From Acanthornis magna (taxonomy: Eukaryota; Chordata; Aves; Passeriformes; Acanthizidae): a DNA stretch of 64,000 nucleotides. A program made the position numbers and the translations under genes. Positions 36,448-50,372 of the stretch are shown in pieces (within the stretch, counting starts at the first letter, position 1; every line of letters begins with the position of its first letter). The notes below the pieces were generated by a model, which was not told where the DNA came from, made no database searches, and saw only the letters and a list, made by a program, of their open reading frames with translations. Location: positions 10,839,501 to 10,903,500 of the forward strand of contig JAWUZG010000004.1 of NCBI GenBank assembly GCA_036785705.1. The letters run 5' to 3'.

Positions 36448-36535
36448 TATGGGTGCTTTTGTATGGGTGGCCTCTGTGAGAAGAGGCTGGGGCTGCCCCT
36501 ATGCCGGACCTGGGTCCAGCCAGCAGTAGTTTCAC
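36448..36535 (+). mobile_element. 5' scrap of an LTR, probably the 12153 family
   Basis: The blocks GGGTGGCCTCTGTGAGAAG, GGGGCTGCCCCTATGCCGGA and GGTCCAGCC follow the order found near the 5' end of the LTR at 12153 (GGGGTGGTTTCTGTCAGAAG ... GAGCCAGTCCCTGGAT). Only about 90 bp is recognisable. The similarity is partial, so family assignment is tentative. Confidence 0.45.
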
Positions 36536-36839
36536 ACTAGTCTGTGTGGTACCCTGTAGATGAGGTAGAATATAGAAACAATCACAAAAAAGGGCTATAA
36601 TTTGATAGAGCAGGTCACTAGTACAATTTGAGATGCTATTTAGTATCCAAGACCCCTGTGCAGATGTGTCTGAAATAATGTCAGACTCTCAGGATTGCCA
36701 GGTGCTAGTGAAGGGGCTACTGGAAGCTGTGTGGGAAAGCACAGGGCTTAAAAAGATAACATCCAGCTGTGTCACAGGACACACCGATGCCAGTTTATGA
36801 TGCTATTTATGCTTCTGATTCTCTTCACTGTATGTATAT

Positions 36840-37286
36840 AGAATCACAGAATCATAGATTCATAGAATGGCTTGGGTTGGAAAGGATCTTAAAAACCATC
36901 CATTTCCAACCCCCATGACATGGGTAGGGACATCTTCCACCACAGCAGGTTGTTCAGAGTTCCATCTAACCTGGCCTTGAACACTTCTAGGGATGGCACA
37001 CCCGCATCCTCCCAGGGCAACCTGTTCCAGGGCCTCACCACCCTCACAGTAAAGAATTTTTTCCTAACATCTATCTAAACATACTTGTCAGTTGGAATCC
37101 ATTCTCCCTTGCCCTGTAACTACATGTGCTTGTAAGATGTCTTTCTATTTTCCTGTAGGCTCCCTTCAGGTACTGGAAGGCTGCAGTTAGGTCATCCTGA
37201 AGCCTTCTTTTCTTCAGGCAGAACAATCCCAATTCTCTCAGCCTTTCCTCCTAGGAGAGGTGCTCCATTCCTCTAACATTTTTCTT
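36840..37286 (-). mobile_element. CR1 LINE, 5'-truncated 3' end
   Basis: In reverse complement, a CR1 3' end of about 447 bp. Its octamer-like tail lies at the left edge (GAATCACAGAATCATAGATTCATAGAATGG), followed by the GGTTGGAAAGGATCTTAAAAACC block, the TTCCAACCCCC block, the AACCTGGCCTTGAACAC block, and the CAGCCTTTCCTCCTAGGAGAGGTGC block at the right. It is better preserved than the copy at 28334. Frames on the minus strand carry stops. Confidence 0.95.
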
Positions 37287-39439
37287 ATAGATAACAGAAG
37301 TCCAGCGTGCAGAAATATGTATATGTAGATAACATATGCACCTTAGTTTTACAGCTATATAAAAAATGAAGATTTTTGTACAATCTGAATATCAAACTAA
37401 AATATAAACTCAGTTAACACATACCAAATTGCTTTTAAATCTTTGCTAAAACACACAAAACCTATTTTCTTATAAAATATCATTATCATGGGAAATATCT
37501 AGGCAGAATCTTAGATTTTGTAACAACTTCAAGCCTAAAATGCACAATTGAAAAGATTGTGTACTTTGATAAATTTTATTGCTCTAAGAATAAAATACAC
37601 TTTATATTCTAACCTAGCTACATATTATTCATCTGCACACCTTATTATATTTCTTAAACTTTCCTTTATTTTAGAGGCCACGTGCAGTGAATTGAACTCT
37701 TTGGTTCTACAACTAATGTAAATAATGCAGATAGTTTAATTTAATGAGCTTTCACAGTCATAACACCAGATAATCAGCAGAGAAGTAGCTATGACTTTGA
37801 GCTATACCACATTTCCCTAACTATGCTGCTAATTAAAAGACATTAATTCAGTGAAATTACAAGTACATTATAACAAAAAAAAATACACTCCAATGCTTTT
37901 AAAATTTGTATACATCATATGTGATGTTATTAAATGCGTATTACAACAATCTTTTCCCATGGAAGTGTAACTGACTTTAGCATAAACTTTCACTTAACCA
38001 TATGGAAAAGTAATAGTTCATAATGATTTTCCTATGCACAGTGAAAACAGTGGGGTAATATGAGTTAGAGATTAGGGTCCTCAAACAAGTGTTTTGAAGT
38101 GATCATTGTTCAAGAAGTAGTCAGCAGTGGTGCCAACAGAATTGCTTATTAATAGAGAACTTCAGAACCCTAATATTATGCTTTCATTACCTTTGCTAGG
38201 TTAAAAAGATGTTTGAAAGAGCTTTAACAGGTAAACAAGCTGATGTTATTGCTTAGCATAACTTTACTAAAAGGCTCTTATTGTTCATAACTGACTATTT
38301 TAGGAGTCAAATTTCACTGCATTTCTTTATATATTTAATGCAGGTACTGATTATTTAAATTATAACAAAATCCTAAATGTTGAGTGGAATCTATAGAGAT
38401 AAGTAACACTTGTTCTTGTATCTATTGCCTCTGAATTCAGGAGTGTAAAGCAGAAATGCTCATTGAAATTCCGATAACCCAGATCACAAAATAATGGAAA
38501 CTAAACTCCTGTATTTCTGCATCTGCTTTAAGTGTACCTTCTTATAAGCATTGAACAGAAAACAAATATAAGCCATAGAGTGTCCTCTAACTGAAATTTA
38601 CAGGTGTGGTCTACTATATTATTTTAAAAAAACCAACTTTTCCCTGGTACAACATCTCCAGCAATTTTGCTAGACTTGTTAATATTCTACAATATAATAT
38701 CATATCTACTGCAATTGTACAGCATTACTTCTTTAAATGCTGAGCACAAGAAAGCTATGTGACTTTTACAGTTCCTAGTACACAATAATTTAAGTTTAGT
38801 GGAAAGCATAGGCAGATTTTGTAAGTGCTTTTTTAACTGCAGAAAAATACACCATTTACTTCGAAGCATTTTAAAATTAGCATCAGGCAGTGTTTAAAAT
38901 CTATCTAGCTTACAGAGCTGTAAGCTGTGATCCACATAAGTGTCACAGAGAATTAAAATATTTATTTCTTTACCAAGTAGTAGTGTACCTAGTATCAGTA
39001 GTATGCTATCCTTGCCCAAATGATCCATTTTAGTAGTTTCATATCAAAGAAATTTACAAAAATATGGTTTGCATTTCTTTCTTTTCATGTCATTCAAAAA
39101 AGCGTGCCTGACTGTACAGGAATAGTAATGGTCATCTCCACAAGCATGGTTGTGCATGCTATTTTTTTGTTAATTTTTCATTTTGTTCTTTTTAAAATTC
39201 AGATATATTACCACTAAAAATAGTGAGAAAACTAGGATCCTATACTGCAAATAGATCAAAACTAGCTAAAAAAACCATAATACAAGACAGTCTTTAAAAA
39301 AAAGGAAGTGTTCCACCAGCCAAACCATTCAAAGTCTTTCATTCATATGGCATTATTTCATTTGTTGCATTTCTCCTAATGTCTTACTGATACTAATTTT
39401 GGCCTTCAATTCCTAGGCCTGGCTGTTGTCAAATGTAAA
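37287..39439. other. AT-rich unique noncoding DNA
   Basis: Nothing recognisable as gene or interspersed repeat. Confidence 0.55.
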
Positions 39440-39491
39440 TTGTTGTTGTTGTTGTTGTTGCTGTTGTTGTTGTTGTTGTTGTTGTTGTTGG
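39440..39491. repeat. (TTG)n microsatellite
   Basis: About seventeen TTG units with a single CTG interruption in the middle, followed by a T/G-rich tail up to about 39530. Confidence 0.95.
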
Positions 39492-42400
39492 GTTTTGTTT
39501 TTGCTTTTGTTGTTTTTGTTTTTTTTTCAGTTTATTTTCTTTTGGTGTGGGGAATTGATTGAACTTCTTTGTAACTATGTGTTTTAACTGCTTGCAGTTT
39601 TTCATTTTACATATCCAGACTTTTCATATTGTTTTATCATTTCTTACCTAGTATGTCCCTCTGCCTTAATCCTGTTACACATAGTTTTATGTGTGAAAAA
39701 GCTAACACTTTTGTAAAGATTGCCTGCAAAACACCTTGCATAACAACAGTCTGTAGACTTTGAGATATTTGTACAATTTCTGCATTAAGATAATTTGATT
39801 ATTTTCTCTGCTCTTCAGGCCACAATGTGGGCTATCTCTACAGTCATCATTACTTTGCGATTAACTGTGTTTAAAACTATATGGATTAAAAGAATACTTC
39901 TGCTTTCCAGTTGATGAGCTGTTTGGTTTATACTTATTAAATATATATACAGAGTCAGAAAGTTGAACAACTATTTTGTTACTAATTCCAGCATTTCATA
40001 AATTCATTTGTCTTTTGGAAAGACTATGTATTTTATACACAATTTATCATCCATGTACTTATTTCTATTCTACTTCTAGTTTTCCCTCTCTTGTCTCATT
40101 ATCCAAAAACCTTTAGGCTTGGGCAATAAAAAATACTTTATGTTTTACACAGCTGAAATTTTCAGAGGAGTCTTATATCCCTACTTATTCTTAAATTCCA
40201 TCTGTAAAAAGCTTACACTGCTAGACATATACTGCTAACAAGGAACCATTTGTGAGTGAGTTTGGTTGTCCTCTGAGACGGTGGAAGACACCCTAGAGGG
40301 AAGGCCCCGTGTGCAAAGGCCATGTACAGGTAGCTTTGTCTATCTCTTGTGACATACTGATACACATATAAGATAATAGATAACACCAGAATTCCTTATC
40401 TTCTTGTACTCAGATGGAAAAAGGAAACAATTTTATGGCCTAAGTGCACTGTTTTCCTTTCTGTTACTCTATTTCAGCTCTCACTTTTATATTAAAATTG
40501 TGCCTGGAAAGATCTGAATCTTGCAGTTCCTGATTTGAATTGAAAATATTCTATCAGCTATTTAAGCTTAAGATGAAAGAACTATGTGAAACAAGCACTA
40601 GACTAGAAAACAGAGATGCTGTCTGGGAGAAGAAAGATATCAAAATACAAATAAAGATTACCCTTAAACAGATCACCTTCTGATGGGCATTAGAGGAAAT
40701 TACAAGCAATGAGTTTATATGCATGCACCCAATATTTTCTAAATTCACAACACTCCTTTGAAGTGTAGGAAGGAAATTAAATAACTATCTCTTATCAGTG
40801 AAATCTGAGCTACCTTCAAATATTGTCTACATTTTGAGCTGTACGGAAAGGTTGGAGAATAATAAAGATTACACAAAGGTAATTGTGTTTAAGAAAAACG
40901 GTTATCGGTACATGGAAAAAAATTATATGAGACCTGAAGGGGTAATGAGCACTGAAATACTGCAAATGAGAGGGCAGGAAGGCAGTCTATCAAGGGAGCA
41001 TAAACTAAAGAGGAAAGAACAAAGGTTTGCAGTGTCAGAAGGTGGGTCATCCTGCCCTCTTGGAGCACATATGTAAATACATACCTATTAAATTAAAACA
41101 TCTGAACCTACACGAGAAGCAGGAGGTAAAAACTAGACTTCTGAAAAGAGAAATGTCTTTCTGAGTGGCTTTATTTTCATGCTACTCTCATTAAAAATGA
41201 AATGTAACATGAAAAAAAGAGCAAATCTTAAATTTGCGGACAGAGATTACATCCTTAGATCCCATAAGGATATTAAATCTGTTTATTAAAGGGACAGATG
41301 TGAGCATCACACAAAAGGAAGGTATAAAAGGCTTAATAATAATCTTTTACAGATATGAAAGGGAAAAAAATCCATAAAAGGACAGACTTGGTTAACAAAG
41401 ACAAAATAAAATCATTATATAACTGATGTCTGAATTTTTCTATTGCTTTTTGTATGCATGGAATACAATAGAAGGCTGATGTAAACACACAGCCTACACA
41501 AAATCTGAAAATCTCATTTCAATTTCTTGTGCAAGGAAGATCTACTAATGTCTATTTGTCTCATATCTGGTAGACTGGGATTTATTGGAAAATAAAGAAA
41601 TTATGAGCATGCTCTGTATGACTCTGAAAATCATACAATGGATAAAGTGCAGGTTTGGAATTCAGAAAAGTATTGAAACAGCTCCCACTACCTTTTCAGA
41701 GAATGGCTTAAGTAAAATGAGAAGCTGGATCCAAATGACCTGTGAAGGCACTTTGGAAAGCATTTCAATACAGAAACCTTTGTAGAATCAAAGCTGAGAA
41801 ATAGACTGGGTTATAAAACTTTTATAAAAGATTCATTTGAAATACTGCAGGAGCAATTGCTAGCTCTAGGGAAGCAACTTTAAAAGAAAGTTGAAAGTAC
41901 TAATCTATTTCTTCTTATAAAAAACAATGCATTACTGAAGTTATCCCATGTGGAATAGAGAGCAGTCTCTCTAATGGAAAAGTTAAACTAAGGTTTTATA
42001 ATCCAGTAAAAACTATAAACTCCCCACCCACTCTTCTGTACGGAAGTGGAAAATAAGGAATTTTTATCTACCTTTTCAAAATCTAGAATTTAGGAGTGAT
42101 ATTGACCCCACAGTTTATTTAATGTCCACATTACAGAGAATTTTTTTTTTTTTTTTTAGATCGTGCTGGACACACAAAATGTTGCATTGCTGGGAAACAG
42201 TTCTATAGCAGTCAAATCTTCTTTGGGGAAGTCTCTGAATCTCACCTCTCTTCTTGTTGTGCAAGTTTTGTGATAATACTTGAAATATCCAACACATGCA
42301 AAAGCTTGTTTATATGAGTCTCTCCCCACTGCTGAATCCTCATTTTAAACTGGACTTGTCTAGGCAGTGTGACGACTTTAGGAATACAGGTCTTGAATTC

Positions 42401-45400
42401 ACTAAAAGGCCTGAAAAAGAAAATAGATACAATCTGCTAAGGACTGTGAGTCCATGAAAGGTGTTTCTGGACAAATGGATATTTCAGATAGATGACCATG
42501 GCTGCACAGTGTTTTGGGAGGTTGGGCATCAGACTGTACCACAAGATGAACCGTAAATCAAGAGTACTAGTTCATCAACTCTACTAGCATGCAGGCAAGT
42601 TTTTATAAACTTACTGGCAAACATCAAGTCATGCAAACTGCTAAGCTTCCACCAGGAAGCAGATTGCAACTAAATTCTCTATCCCCAGTAGATTATGTTA
42701 TTCAGTGTTATAGGCTACATCTGATAAGGGCTGTATATACTGTTAAATTCCCCTAATTCCAAGTAGGCAGTCAGTCCTGAGTAGGTGTTTAAGACACAAT
42801 GGTCACCATAATTACTCTATACAGGTCTAGGTTCTAGATAGTTGGCCCCATGCCAACTATTTCTTCATTGTCAGAAGAAGATGGAAGGAAAATAAACAAT
42901 GCTGAAGACTTTCAGTGATCATCACTGAACTAATCATCTGCTTCATTTATGATTTCATATCTCTTCAAAAAATTACAACCATATTTTCCTTTGTAAAAGT
43001 ATAATCAATTTACTGAGTAGTTTGAACAAAATGATCAATTTACTATTTCATTATTGCCTGAAAACACACATACTTACGGTCTTCAACTCTTCATCATTAC
43101 ATCCTCACAGAAGAACCACAGAGCTACCTGGGGAAGGGAGGGAAGAGACTTCCAATGAGGGAGCTCTTGGTGAGGGCACCAAAAGTACTTCCCAAAGAGT
43201 TGCTGCATTGATATTCTTCTATCACTAAAGAAACTGTGGATGAATTGATCAGTAAATTATGTCAAAGCACAATAATTTCAGAGAGAAAATGTGCTGATAG
43301 CCTTAACAGCCTTGTTAAAAATACATAATGTTTTGTTTACAGGGTAAAGCTATTAATATTATGTATAACTAATTCAACTTACATGAACATTGATCATCAT
43401 TTGGTAAAGCAAGGGTTTGGATTATGAAGAGCTGGATGACAGCTGTACTGGAAATATTTCTTACCTTTTTTCTGTCTTACTAAATATTAAAAAAAAATAG
43501 AGGGTATATAATTAAGACATTACAGGACAGTTTTTCAAAAAACAAAAGATATTGTTCATATGACAACTTACAGGTGGATTAGTCAGCCCATATGAAGATC
43601 TTTTTCTGCGGACCCAATAAATGCAAAAAATGGCATACATAAATTCTTTTGCACTTTTTTCCAGGGGAACATATTTCCCAGATGTATTCTTTCTTTCTTC
43701 ATTACTTCCAGAGGATGCTAAACAACTGATATGAAGTCATAGATTTGTCCTAACGAATCACAAAGAAAATGGAGGTATGGTTAGCTCCCTGGAGACATCA
43801 TTTATATAATCATCTGTAGAAAATATGTAATCATACAGATGCCCTTGATGACACAATTAAGGACCTGTAAACTGCTAAGAGTAAATAGGTTCAGTAATAT
43901 TTTTTCTACCTGCAAAATTGTAATCAGATCTGTCTATGGTTCCAAATGAATTTCATATAAATGAACACCAAAGAGCAATCATAGTGAAAAAATTCCATGG
44001 GGAGGTGCCCAGTAGTATTTTGCATAGTTCAGCACAAATAGATAATGATGAAGGACAAAGGGACATCTGGTGGCTATACAGATACATACATTAATCTTAA
44101 TACTCTGAATTGCTGTCAAAAAAAATCTAAGCTACATAGAACTCAGTCTATCCAGATACAATTGTGACTGTCTAATCAAATAAAATATACAGATTCATAT
44201 ACTTGATCACATAAAAATCAGATACTGAATAAATTATTTTTAATCAGATTCCACGCCTGTGTTTCCTGACCAAAACAGCCAGTCACAGCTGCCTTATCCA
44301 AAGCACATGAAGGAGTTAATGTGCTAGTGCTTTATCTAGTGCCTCAATATGGACTAGAGCAGAAACTTATCCTCACTAAAAAACCTTGAATGTAATTTGT
44401 AAAAAATACATTCTTCATCTGTACTGAGAAAAAAATACACCTGAATTATATATTGCATTCAGTTTAATAGACTAGCAGGGCACTTACAGGACATATACAT
44501 TCCCTTCACTGAAATTCAGGAAAGAAAAAAAAAAAGGAAATTGTTGCTAGCTGTTAGGCTCTTTCATATTCTAAAGTTTGCTTTCTTCTGTACCCTAGGT
44601 TGCATGTAAGCAACAGCTGAAGAATTATTCTTAAAAACACCACTATTTAATTAATTGATTCTTGTCTCTCCATTCTCTAGAAGTACAAAAAGACCCTATT
44701 GCTTATATAAGGAATAGCAAATTTTTTCCCCTTTCAGGTAAAACTCAAGCAAGTATCATTGTTCGCAAATAGCATAAAAATGTAGCATTTCTTTGCAAGC
44801 TGTTATTTGCCCTTTTCAGTGCTGCTGTATTTCTCCTACTGTAGGGAACATAACATGCTTACAGATTGAATATTTCTAACCACTGATATTGGTGAAAAGC
44901 AGCACAAAAATTAGTTCTCTGTCTTCTCCCTCCTGCAACCCTTCAGCTGATAATGAATGAGGAACTGCAGCTAAATGGAACAGTCAAGCTGTGATCTCAG
45001 CTATTAATACTCATAAGCAGTGATTACACAATGCTAAGTATTGTCATTACAACATGATTTTCTGCTGTTAGGTCACAGAATATGCTGCAGAAAATCTTTA
45101 AAAAGTCAAATCAATAAGACCATAAAAGAATCTGGTTTCTTTATTTCTTTTTAGCTATTTAGCACACCAAAATAATTCCTAACAAAATTAAAATGAAATT
45201 TTAAATATTAATTTTAGAGAAAGATAATGAATAAGAGCACTAAACAATAGAAAATACATCACTAAAATAATCTTGCAGTATTGTTGCAATAGCTGTATGA
45301 GTGTTATTAATTGACTCCCTTGAAAAATAAGCTGTAAATGACATTCACATGTTTTAATTTATCTGAATTATTAATTAAATGCTCCCTCCAGGGTCTCAAA

Positions 45401-46300
45401 ATCCAGTTCATTGTTTTCGAGTTTCCCTTGATCTGAGTAAATCCCAGTTCTGACTTTCTTAGTCCTCATTATCTTTTGCTCAAAACCTTAATCAAGTGCA
45501 CTTTTTCAGAACTTTCCAAATTGGGTATCTAGCCCATAATCAAACCCATTTTCTTGCCCTTCCAGACACATATTCAATACTTACAAATAACTTATGTCCT
45601 TTCACAAGTGCCCTGCTATCCCTTTTGCAGATCCAGTAAGCTTGAAAAATAAGGCAAATCTTAATGGAAAAATGATTCTTTATAATGATCTAAAGAAATA
45701 TACATATATATTAAAGAAGTATACATATATCACTCTCTTCACAATATTTTGTCAGTGTTCTTTCTGATTTTCAGATGTGCTTTTTTTGAACCCATCAAGG
45801 CTTTCATTTTTATTGCACAGAAGGGATTGCTGTAAGTAGCTCTGGTGCTTTATCTGTATGCGTTTTACTTTTGACTTTTCTTGGTCAGCCACAAAACCTG
45901 TCTCAAGCTTTTCTTCTCCCTAGAAGATCCTTTGACCTATCAAACCTGTTTTCTCCACATGGTAACAAGCTCTTTTTCTATAGTCTTTCCTCATTTTTAA
46001 TAGAAGGTCACTGGTACTTGATGACCGTACACTTTTCCACTTTGAATAGTGATGCAGTTCCATTCACTATTAGTTGATGATGGTTCTGTAAAAGCAGGTT
46101 CCATGATTCCTTCTGTTGCCCCTTTATTATGCTCCTCTTTTGAAGCTCGGGTATGAACTGTGCCCTTCAACATACTCCATGGATGCTGTCAGCCTACAGC
46201 AGTAAGGATCTAGTGAGGAAGTGAAATAAAATAGAACAGTAGTGGTTTTTTGTTTGTTTTCTGAATATATGGGCTTACACTCTTGTCAAAGTAGTGCTTT
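39492..46300. other. AT-rich unique noncoding DNA
   Basis: Nearly 7 kb without a supported gene or repeat family. It holds a 17-base T run at 42141-42157 and a small duplicated block (AAAGAARTATACATATAT) at about 45695-45730. A slightly GC-richer patch lies at about 40270-40330. The frame at 40798-41076 (92 codons, plus) shows no identifiable domain. Confidence 0.55.
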
Positions 46301-46917
46301 TGTTGTGTTTATAACCCCAGCCAGCAACTAAGTGCCATGCAGCCACTCACTCATTCCCCATCCCCCTTCCCCCGTCCAATGGGAAGGGGAATCAGAAAAG
46401 ACTAAAACCTGTGGGTTCACATAAGAATAGTTTAATAATTGAAACACATTAAAATGTTACTGTGGTGATCATAAGAATATCATTATTATGATCATTATCA
46501 TTAATAATAATAACAACAACAATAATAATGGGGGAAAAACAAGAAATGCAAGTGATGTACAATACAATTGCTCACCACACAATGACCAATGCCCAGCCCA
46601 TCCCGAAGCAATGATCAGCCCCATCTGCCCTAGCACCCCCTGCCCAGGTTATATACTGGTCATGACATTGCTTTATATGAAATATCCCTTTGGCCAGTTT
46701 ATGTCAGCTGTCCGGGCTATGCTCCCTCTCAGCTTCTTGTGCACCTGCTCACTGGCAGAGCATGGGAATCTGAAAAATGCATGACTTGGGTTCAGCAGCA
46801 CTTAGCGACAGTCAAAACATCAGTGCGTTACCATTATTCTCGTACTCAATCCAAAACACATCACTATATCAGCTACTAAGAAGAAAAATTAATTCTATCC
46901 CAGCTGAAATCAGAAAA
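46301..46917 (-). mobile_element. Full-length solo LTR (617 bp), passerine ERV family
   Basis: On the minus strand the LTR begins near 46917 with a decayed form of TGTCCTGGTTTCAGC (here TTTTCTGATTTCAGCTGGG) followed by ATAGAATTAATTTTTC. It carries the CATGCTCTGCCAGTGAGCAG and GGGAGCATAGCCCGGACAGC blocks, a TATA box (TATATAA complementary to 46649-46655), an (ATT)n stretch, and ends in GGCTGGGGTTATAAACACAACA at 46301. I recognise this as one of the most abundant LTRs of songbirds, from memory. The ATT/ACT triplet run (complement at about 46482-46530) is part of the LTR family and not a separate microsatellite birth. No gag/pol/env is adjacent. Flanks show no clear target duplication. The 98-codon plus-strand frame is a shadow. 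Confidence 0.9.
46482..46530. repeat. (AAT)n/(AAC)n tract inside the LTR
   Basis: Imperfect ATT/AAT triplets of about 50 bp within the LTR at 46301-46917. They encode the Asn run in the overlapping plus-strand frame. Confidence 0.85.
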
Positions 46918-49900
46918 GGAATCTTTGGATAAAAATAACTTAGAAGTAAATTACACTCAAAAAACAGAGGAATATTAAAAAAGTAGCCGTTATTTTATTT
47001 ATTAATTAAAAATAAATAAATAAAAGTTGAAAGCTAGAAAAACAGTCCATATTAGTAAAAAATACCTTAAAAATTATTTCTAGGTAGTTGTTTAAAATAT
47101 CTCTAATTAAAAGGTTATAAGAGTTAGGAAAATGGCTCTAAATAGTCAAAGTATAGTAATAACTATAATATAATACTAACGTTTTATTTTACTTAACCTT
47201 AGGGAAGCCTAAAATGCATCAAAAGTGTTAACTGCTGACATGAGCATCAATAAATTCCTGGGTTTTTGCCCTTAAGATCCAAAATGCATGAAAATCTGGA
47301 AAGATTTGGGTGAAGATGAAGTTTGAATCTATCTCTAACTTAAAGATCATAGTCAATTTTCAAAGTCACTGTTATACAATCACCGCAAAAAGCTAGGGAA
47401 ATATTCTTTGATTTTTTGGATTTTTTTGTTGGTTTTTTTTTTGACAGCATAGTATTTCTTAAATAACATTAACGACAAATATCTCCTTTTTGTAAAAATA
47501 AAAGAAAGGACTGACATTCTCAAGGTCAAAAAATACTTGTCCAACTTTACTCTTCAGAGATACTCTTCACAGAGATTATAAATCATAACAGAATCCTCAT
47601 TTAGCAGATAAAACTTTTTGGACTCTAGTCATGTGTAGTATATAATTGAGATAAAAATGGTATACTTCTGGTCATCAATACTAAATATCTTTTTGTAATA
47701 TTCAGACTTTCAGAAGAAATTTTACTCTTCTAATCTGAAGTGTATTAGGGAAAATAACTTCCAGCAAGTAATAAGGCTTGATACAGTAGGTTTTATACCG
47801 TATCTTTTAACTTTAAAATTTCAACCAATGTGCACAGTTGTAAAATAAAATTTTTCTGCAGGAAGAGCATGTCAGACTATCCTTGCCCTGATGGAAGTAG
47901 TGTTATGGGACCTTATTTAGTGTCTTGTTTTCCTTTTTGCCATTTCCAAGTTCTAACTCAGTTTAGGAACGCCCCTTAATCCTAGGCTCTAAGAGTACAC
48001 AGTACTGAGCTCCTACAGGGAGCATTTGCTGAAAGCTCATCAGCTTTTCTCTTTATGAAACGGGACTAGTGGCAATTAGTGGCTTTCAGAGTTGTTTTTA
48101 CATACTTTTACTGATTTTTTAATGTTATTTTGTAGGAACAAAGACCCACTTTGTGTATAAATATGTTTCTGTACAAAGCCACTTTCACCTATTTGTCAAT
48201 GCCGTGTACTGATATAAGATTTCCTACATGTTCTATTGAAATTAGGAGTGAGGCGAGGGGACAGTGCTTAATGAGAAAAAAAGCTATTTAGAAAAGGGAA
48301 AAACAAATCATGTGTTCAATAGTTTTAACTCATTTATGTTTCTCTTTATTTGTACATTGAAGGTAAGCTTGTTTTACCCAACTTCCCTTTAGGTCAGCAT
48401 TCTGCCGCTGTGAGCCCACAGCACAGATCGCATTGAGCCAGGCCTCATATATTGTACAGGCTTTGGACTTTTAGAGGAACTTAATGTTTAACTACATTCA
48501 GCTATTAATTCTCCTGAGAACAGCAATACTTGAGACTATAAATTTGTGTCAAGATGTATTGGTTGCATTCTCTTGTTTACCTTTATATCACAGTAAATTA
48601 ACATGCATATGTGTTGAAATTCTAGCTGGTGACCTCTTCAAGTTCGTAAAGCTTGACATTTTAATAGGATAAACAAATGTTTTATTTGTACAGCGTGGAG
48701 TATTTTACCAATGATCTGATGAGATTTTGTTAGATGTTTGTTCTTTATATACTGGAGGTGGAACTCGTGTTTGCTAGATGACCTATTATTCTGCTGATTC
48801 ATTGAATGCATGTTATAATTTAAAGGTCAGGGCTATCCATTAAACTTATCAACATGGTGCAAGATTCTTTAAATCAAAAATGTTCCTGTGTGAACTTCAT
48901 TAATTCTATGGCATGAATGCTAAAACAATAGTAAGAAAAGTTAATCCTCCAAACTGATGGATTGCAGCCTGTGGCTTTTATGGCTAGGGACCTTCAATAA
49001 AGTGGAGTTCACAAAGAAAGTAAGCAGGTAAATTTTCATTGGAGCTTGTAATTTATCTCCCATTAAATAACATTATTAGGAAAAATAATTCAAGAGTGGT
49101 TCCAGGAATGTGGGGTATAATCCTATAATTTCATTAGAACACATAATATATCAGAGTAGCATAATTTGGACTGGATTCAGTTTTCTGTTTGATTTTGTGA
49201 GCTGTTTTAACTAAGACGTTTAGGCTGAACCAATAAAGCAATTATACACATAATGCCCAAATCTGAGGCTATCACATTCATAGACATTAATAAATAGGTT
49301 ATGTATTACTGTGAATCTTTCAAAGATGCTATGCTTTTATTTGTTGGCAAAGTTAAAGAATCTCTAAAAAGACAAGGCAAATAGTATTCTAGGAGATAGC
49401 ATTATGTAGCAGCTATGCTGTTTAGCCATGTAGAAGAGAAGACTGGATATCAGCTTCATTTATACTGTCATATTAATCTGTTATAAAATATTTATAATAT
49501 ATATGTAATTTATTGTGATTCTCCTAAATGTCTAAATCAATGCTAAAAGTGTGAAAAGGCATCCTTTTTTTTTTTTTTTTTAAATGAAGATTTATATAGA
49601 TGGAGTTCCAAGCAGCATGCAAGTAACAAAGAATATATTGACAATTGCAAGTCCACTGGCGATGTTTAGTTGTGGATGACCTTTAAAAAAATATCTTCTG
49701 CCTCCAGGCACACACATGCTATTTACACTAATCCTCTTAAGTTTCCCTTACGGCTCCAGTATGCTGCTGCTTACCCTAACACCACCTTCTGCCTTTGGAC
49801 CTAATTTCTCTATTTCAGATTGTTTTTTTAACTTCTGATAGTAGCAGCTAACAGGGCAAATTTTCTTGTAAAGTTTGCTAGGACTGTGCAGCTGATTTCA

Positions 49901-50271
49901 AAAACTCAGGATTGGCTTTATGGAGCACAGCCTGAAAATTAGAGGAAGGCACCCCAAAGCAGACTTGTAGGTTGTCGAGTGTAGGAGGTAGAGTGCAGAC
50001 TATAAAAGGACTAGAAAATTCAATCAAAAGTGCTTAACATGCTCAAAGAACATTTAGGCAATGATAGACTTTTTTTTGTATTGTTATATCTTTTTTCTTA
50101 ATATTATCAAAAAGTGATTTTCTAACAATAAGAGAACTACTTATTCAAAGTTGTATATTAAAAAAAAAAAAAAGAAAAAACTTTTCATTGACACTACTTT
50201 AATTTCTATGGAGTGTGTTTTTTCACATTTTATTTGCTTGTAAAAAGCCTAAATGTAATTAGAGTTATTTG
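46918..50271. other. AT-rich unique noncoding DNA
   Basis: No supported gene or repeat family. It holds (AAAT)n-like patches near 47000-47025, an 18-base T run at 49564-49581 and a 13-base A run at 50161-50173. Confidence 0.55.
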
Positions 50272-50340
50272 GAAATATGCACCCAGCTAATACTGTTAAG
50301 AAATATACACCCAGACAATGCTGTTAAAAAATATTGTTAA
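50272..50340. repeat. 28-bp tandem repeat, two full copies and a partial
   Basis: The unit GAAATATGCACCCAGCTAAT...GTTAA at 50272-50299 is repeated at 50300-50327 with four to five substitutions. It is followed by a partial third copy (AAATATTGTTAAG). It abuts the CR1 fragment starting at about 50373. Confidence 0.75.
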
Positions 50341-50372
50341 GAATTGTGGAATGCACACTCACAGCCTAGATA

